DNA from: JBCCSZ01 sp039199225
GTDB taxonomy: Bacteria; Bacteroidota; Bacteroidia; Chitinophagales; Saprospiraceae
Length of the DNA: 10,208 bases
Assembly: GCA_039199225.1 (NCBI GenBank)
Contig: JBCCSZ010000283.1
Coordinates: 1 to 10,208 of the forward strand
Direction: 5' to 3'
Below, piece after piece: positions 8,499 to 10,208 of this stretch. The notes under the pieces were generated by a model. It ran no database searches, was not told the origin of the DNA, and saw only the letters and a list, made by a program, of their open reading frames with translations. Position 1 is the first letter of the stretch; each line of letters opens with the position of its first letter. A program made the position numbers and the translations under genes.

Positions 8499-8555
8499 AA
8501 AAAAACCTTCTTTTAATGGCCTGGAGGCGACGGAAAGAAGGCTTTTCCCTTTTTG
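8499..8555. terminator. Bidirectional hairpin terminator
   Basis: CCTTCTTT (8506-8513) pairs perfectly with AAAGAAGG (8534-8541). After one mismatch, four more A-T pairs extend it (8501-8504 with 8543-8546). A small GCC/GGC stem (8519-8521 with 8526-8528) sits inside the loop. The stem has an A-tract on its left (to 8505) and a T-rich tract on its right (8543-8554), so it reads as a terminator on both strands. It lies exactly between two convergent genes (ends 8483 and 8572), which fits a shared terminator. Confidence 0.85.
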
Positions 8556-8571
8556 AGTCAAGGAGGGTGGA

Positions 8572-9123
8572 TTACTTTTTACCTGAGGAAGCTTTGAACT
8601 GATCGAAGGTCAACTCATTGTAATGTCCACCAGAGGTATACTGTAGCTCCTTCATAAAATCAGGTGCATTTTTAAATCCCTTTGAAATCATAATGCGCTT
8701 GACAGTTTCGTCCATGAAAACGATTGAAGGATAAGACAGCTGCCCGTCCAACAAAGAGTACGCCAGCATGTGTACACCTTTGCGTCCTTGTTTGACGTAT
8801 TGAAAAGTGTGTTCGTTGAAAATGATTTCATCCTTTTGCTCGGCATTGAGCTTGATGGCATAGAATTCCTCGTTGAGCTTTTTGGCCACTTCTGGATCAC
8901 TGAACGTTTTGCGATCCATGACCTTACACAAACCACACCAACTGGTATATATATCGATCATCATCTTTTTGGGATTTTTCTTATTGGCCTCAATGGCCTC
9001 TTCCCAGGTATACCACTTAACAGTCTCTGCCGCCGCTGGCTCCACAACCTTCTGGGTGTAGGTAAAAGCCGTTGTACAGGCCACGATCAGGGTCAAGAAT
9101 AATCCTTTCATTAGTCGATTCAT
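8572..9123 (-). CDS. Exported thioredoxin-fold protein (Thioredoxin_7 / cDsbD-like)
   Basis: This 183-residue protein has an N-terminal export signal (MNRLMKG, then hydrophobic LFLTLIVA). IVAC ending at Cys16 fits a minimal lipobox, so it may be a lipoprotein; signal-peptidase I cleavage shortly afterwards is the alternative. The active site WCGLCK (62-67; Cys63 and Cys66) lies after strand MMIDIYT. TFSDPEVAKKLNEEF (73-87) follows, closely resembling the C-terminal domain of DsbD and Thioredoxin_7 proteins. The cis-proline is Pro132 in SYPS. This arrangement suggests a periplasmic or envelope thiol-disulfide role, reductive by analogy to DsbD. No membrane electron donor is encoded beside it. 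The residues after about 160 are a short tail without an obvious domain. Met5 is a possible alternative start. The gene stands alone on its strand, with a hairpin terminator just after its stop. Confidence 0.88.
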   Translation of the reverse strand: MNRLMKGLFLTLIVACTTAFTYTQKVVEPAAAETVKWYTWEEAIEANKKNPKKMMIDIYTSWCGLCKVMDRKTFSDPEVAKKLNEEFYAIKLNAEQKDEIIFNEHTFQYVKQGRKGVHMLAYSLLDGQLSYPSIVFMDETVKRIMISKGFKNAPDFMKELQYTSGGHYNELTFDQFKASSGKK

Positions 9124-9425
9124 TGTCGTAATATTTATCTTTTGATTAGTCGAGCTAAAAAACTGCTACATACCTTCATGCCATTCAGCTGTTTGGTCGT
9201 TTTTGTGTCGAACAGCCTGTAATAGATCTAATTTTGTTGGCCGATTGTGCTAACAATCTTGGTATTTCATCTGTTGAATAAAACAATAGCCGACTGCAAA
9301 TATTGCATGCACAGAATAATCTAAGCCAATTTAACCTAATGTTAGCAAGCACTATTCCATGATGTCATGCTTTAACAGATCGGTAACATATCAAACGTCT
9401 CAAAAAAGACATCAAGTAGTCCCAA
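9124..9425. other. Divergent spacer between thioredoxin-fold gene and ubiX
   Basis: This 302-base non-coding stretch should hold promoters for both flanking genes. An exact TAnnTTTG element on the plus strand occurs at 9229-9236, described separately. Nothing equivalent was found on the minus strand. A weak TGCAA/TTGCA dyad sits at 9295-9307. No hidden gene or RNA gene is recognised. Confidence 0.6.
9203..9236 (+). promoter_or_regulatory. Candidate Bacteroidota-type promoter upstream of ubiX
   Basis: TAATTTTG at 9229-9236 exactly matches the Bacteroidota sigma-70 -7 consensus TAnnTTTG. A TTG at 9203-9205 (within TTTTG) lies 23 bases upstream, at the long limit of the usual 17-23 spacing for the -33 element. 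Transcription would start near 9243, leaving a leader of roughly 180 bases before the ubiX ATG. The long leader and wide spacing keep confidence moderate; a closer, non-consensus promoter may exist. Confidence 0.4.
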
Positions 9426-10019
9426 ATGAGTAAAAGTAATCCAACAAATTCTCCTCGCAAGCACAAGATCGTTCTGGCCATTGGTGGCTCTAGTGGCTCT
9501 ATCTACGCCAAGGTCCTACTCGACCGCGTCCAAAGTCTGATGGATCAGATCGAAAAAGTGGGTGTCGTGATGACAGACAATGCCAAATACAACTGGGAGC
9601 TGGAACTGGGCAACAAAGACTACGACCAATACCCCTTTGACTATTACGACAAACGAGATTTCATGGCGCCCTTTGCATCTGGCTCTGCTCGCTATGGCAG
9701 CATGGTTGTTTGCCCTTGCTCCATGGGGCTGATGGGCCGCATTGCTACAGGCATCTCCAACGATCTCATCACCCGCGCCGCCGATGTCATCCTCAAAGAG
9801 CGTCGCACCCTCCTACTGGTCCCTCGCGACACGCCCTACAACCTGATTCACCTGCGCAACATGACCACCATCACCGAATCTGGCGGCATCATCTGCCCCG
9901 CCTCCCCTTCGTTTTACAGCCAACCCGACAGCATGGAAGCCTTGGCTGCTACTGTCACCGACCGCGTTCTGGACCTGGCAGGACTGGAGTTGGATACTTA
10001 TAGGTGGGGGGAAGAGTGA
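9426..10019 (+). CDS. ubiX: Flavin prenyltransferase UbiX
   Basis: UbiX joins a dimethylallyl group to reduced FMN, making prenyl-FMN for UbiD-family decarboxylases. The 197-residue protein spans the whole family. GGSSGS (20-25) is the flavin-binding start, with Ser23 matching Ser15 of the Pseudomonas enzyme. The middle holds SARYGSMVVCPCSMGLMGRI (87-106). RAADVILKERR (117-127) supplies Arg117 and Lys124, VPRDTPYN (132-139) supplies Arg134, and PSFYSQP (161-167) supplies Tyr164. These match Pseudomonas Arg122, Lys129, Arg139 and Tyr169 at a constant offset of five. Asp135 falls where Pseudomonas has Glu140. An in-frame TAG (9417-9419) three codons upstream fixes ATG 9426 as the earliest ATG start. 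No Shine-Dalgarno sequence is visible. No ubiD is in the window; the usual client would be a ubiquinone or menaquinone-route decarboxylase elsewhere. The stop codon lies inside the following GTGA repeat. Confidence 0.95.
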   Translation: MSKSNPTNSPRKHKIVLAIGGSSGSIYAKVLLDRVQSLMDQIEKVGVVMTDNAKYNWELELGNKDYDQYPFDYYDKRDFMAPFASGSARYGSMVVCPCSMGLMGRIATGISNDLITRAADVILKERRTLLLVPRDTPYNLIHLRNMTTITESGGIICPASPSFYSQPDSMEALAATVTDRVLDLAGLELDTYRWGEE

Positions 10020-10115
10020 ACGGTGAGCAGTGAACTGGTGAACTAGTGAGCAGTGAATGGGTGATTGGCCTGCGGCCAGGTGATTTGGTGATTGGAGCGA
10101 GGCTCCTTGTGGTTT
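10016..10115 (+). repeat. Degenerate GTGA repeat with two mini-hairpins
   Basis: Units of 7-8 bases beginning GTGA run head to tail from the ubiX stop: starts at 10016, 10023, 10030, 10038, 10046, 10053 and 10061, then 10080 and 10088. Tails vary (ACG, GCA, ACTG, ACTA, ATGG, TTGG). Two perfect hairpins interrupt the series. TGGCC-TGC-GGCCA lies at 10066-10078 and GGAGC-GAG-GCTCC at 10094-10106, each with a 5-bp stem and a 3-base loop. The series leads into the perfect heptamer array at 10116. It looks like a diverged part of the same repeat. Confidence 0.85.
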
Positions 10116-10208
10116 GGTGAGCGGTGAGCGGTGAGCGGTGAGCGGTGAGCGGTGAGCGGTGAGCGGTGAGCGGTGAGCGGTGAGCGGAGAGCGGTGAGCG
10201 GTGAGCGG
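10116..10208 (+). repeat. GGTGAGC heptamer tandem array
   Basis: Thirteen consecutive 7-base units occupy 10116-10206, and the first two bases of a fourteenth reach the window edge, so the full length is unknown. All are GGTGAGC except unit 11 (10186-10192), which is GGAGAGC. Because 7 is not a multiple of 3, TGA appears in every plus-strand frame each 21 bases, so no plus-strand protein can cross it. The minus strand has no stops and would read as repeating AHRSPLT. There are no spacers, so it is not a CRISPR array. Slipped-strand copy-number change is likely for such an array. Confidence 0.96.

Noticed and set aside
9295..9307. TGCAA-ATA-TTGCA dyad overlapping GCATGC
   Set aside because: Five-base arms in AT-rich sequence are easily due to chance; there is no second copy or defined position relative to a promoter.
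10116..10208. CRISPR array
   Set aside because: Units are 7 bases, contiguous and without spacers, and no cas gene is present.
10116..10208. Minus-strand open frame through the heptamer array (repeating AHRSPLT)
   Set aside because: Openness follows trivially from the repeat unit, which has no stop codon on that strand; a CTA at 10043-10045 and lack of any start or domain argue against coding.

Overview
The window looks like ordinary chromosome of a member of the Bacteroidota, probably a Saprospiria-type organism (Lewinella/Haliscomenobacter-like). That placement is inference. It rests on the large Bacteroidota-style lipoprotein alpha-2-macroglobulin, start codons without clear Shine-Dalgarno sequences, one exact match to the Bacteroidota -7 element TAnnTTTG, AT-rich spacers between moderately GC-balanced genes, and a GTGA-rich repeat after the last gene. 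No mobile element, RNA gene, CRISPR array or multi-gene defence or biosynthetic cluster is visible.

Layout, left to right. Positions 1-302 are an AT-rich spacer with small repeats and a strong hairpin terminator. Positions 303-5915 (minus) encode a 1870-residue alpha-2-macroglobulin-type lipoprotein with an intact GCVEQ thioester motif. A 337-base divergent spacer follows. Positions 6253-6891 (plus) encode a stand-alone Lon N-terminal (substrate-binding) domain protein. Its 3' end faces, 10 bases away, a minus-strand six-helix membrane protein resembling NicO/UreH metal transporters (6902-7516). Divergent from that is a membrane-anchored alpha/beta hydrolase (7617-8483, plus). It converges, through a bidirectional hairpin terminator, on an exported thioredoxin-fold protein (8572-9123, minus). 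After a 302-base divergent spacer comes the flavin prenyltransferase UbiX (9426-10019, plus). The ubiX stop codon lies inside a GTGA repeat tract that becomes a perfect GGTGAGC heptamer array and runs off the right edge.

Every gene is oriented opposite to its neighbour, so the genes appear to be six separate transcription units and not a pathway operon. Three products (macroglobulin, thioredoxin-fold protein, anchored hydrolase) probably act in or facing the periplasm. UbiX supplies prenylated FMN to a UbiD-type decarboxylase that is not in the window.

The most unusual DNA is the repeat tract at 10016-10208. The other points are residue-level departures from family norms: a His in place of the usual Asp in the NicO-like metal motif, an apparent Glu acid in the hydrolase triad, and an Asp in place of the usual catalytic Glu in UbiX. 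I found no convincing undescribed multi-gene system.
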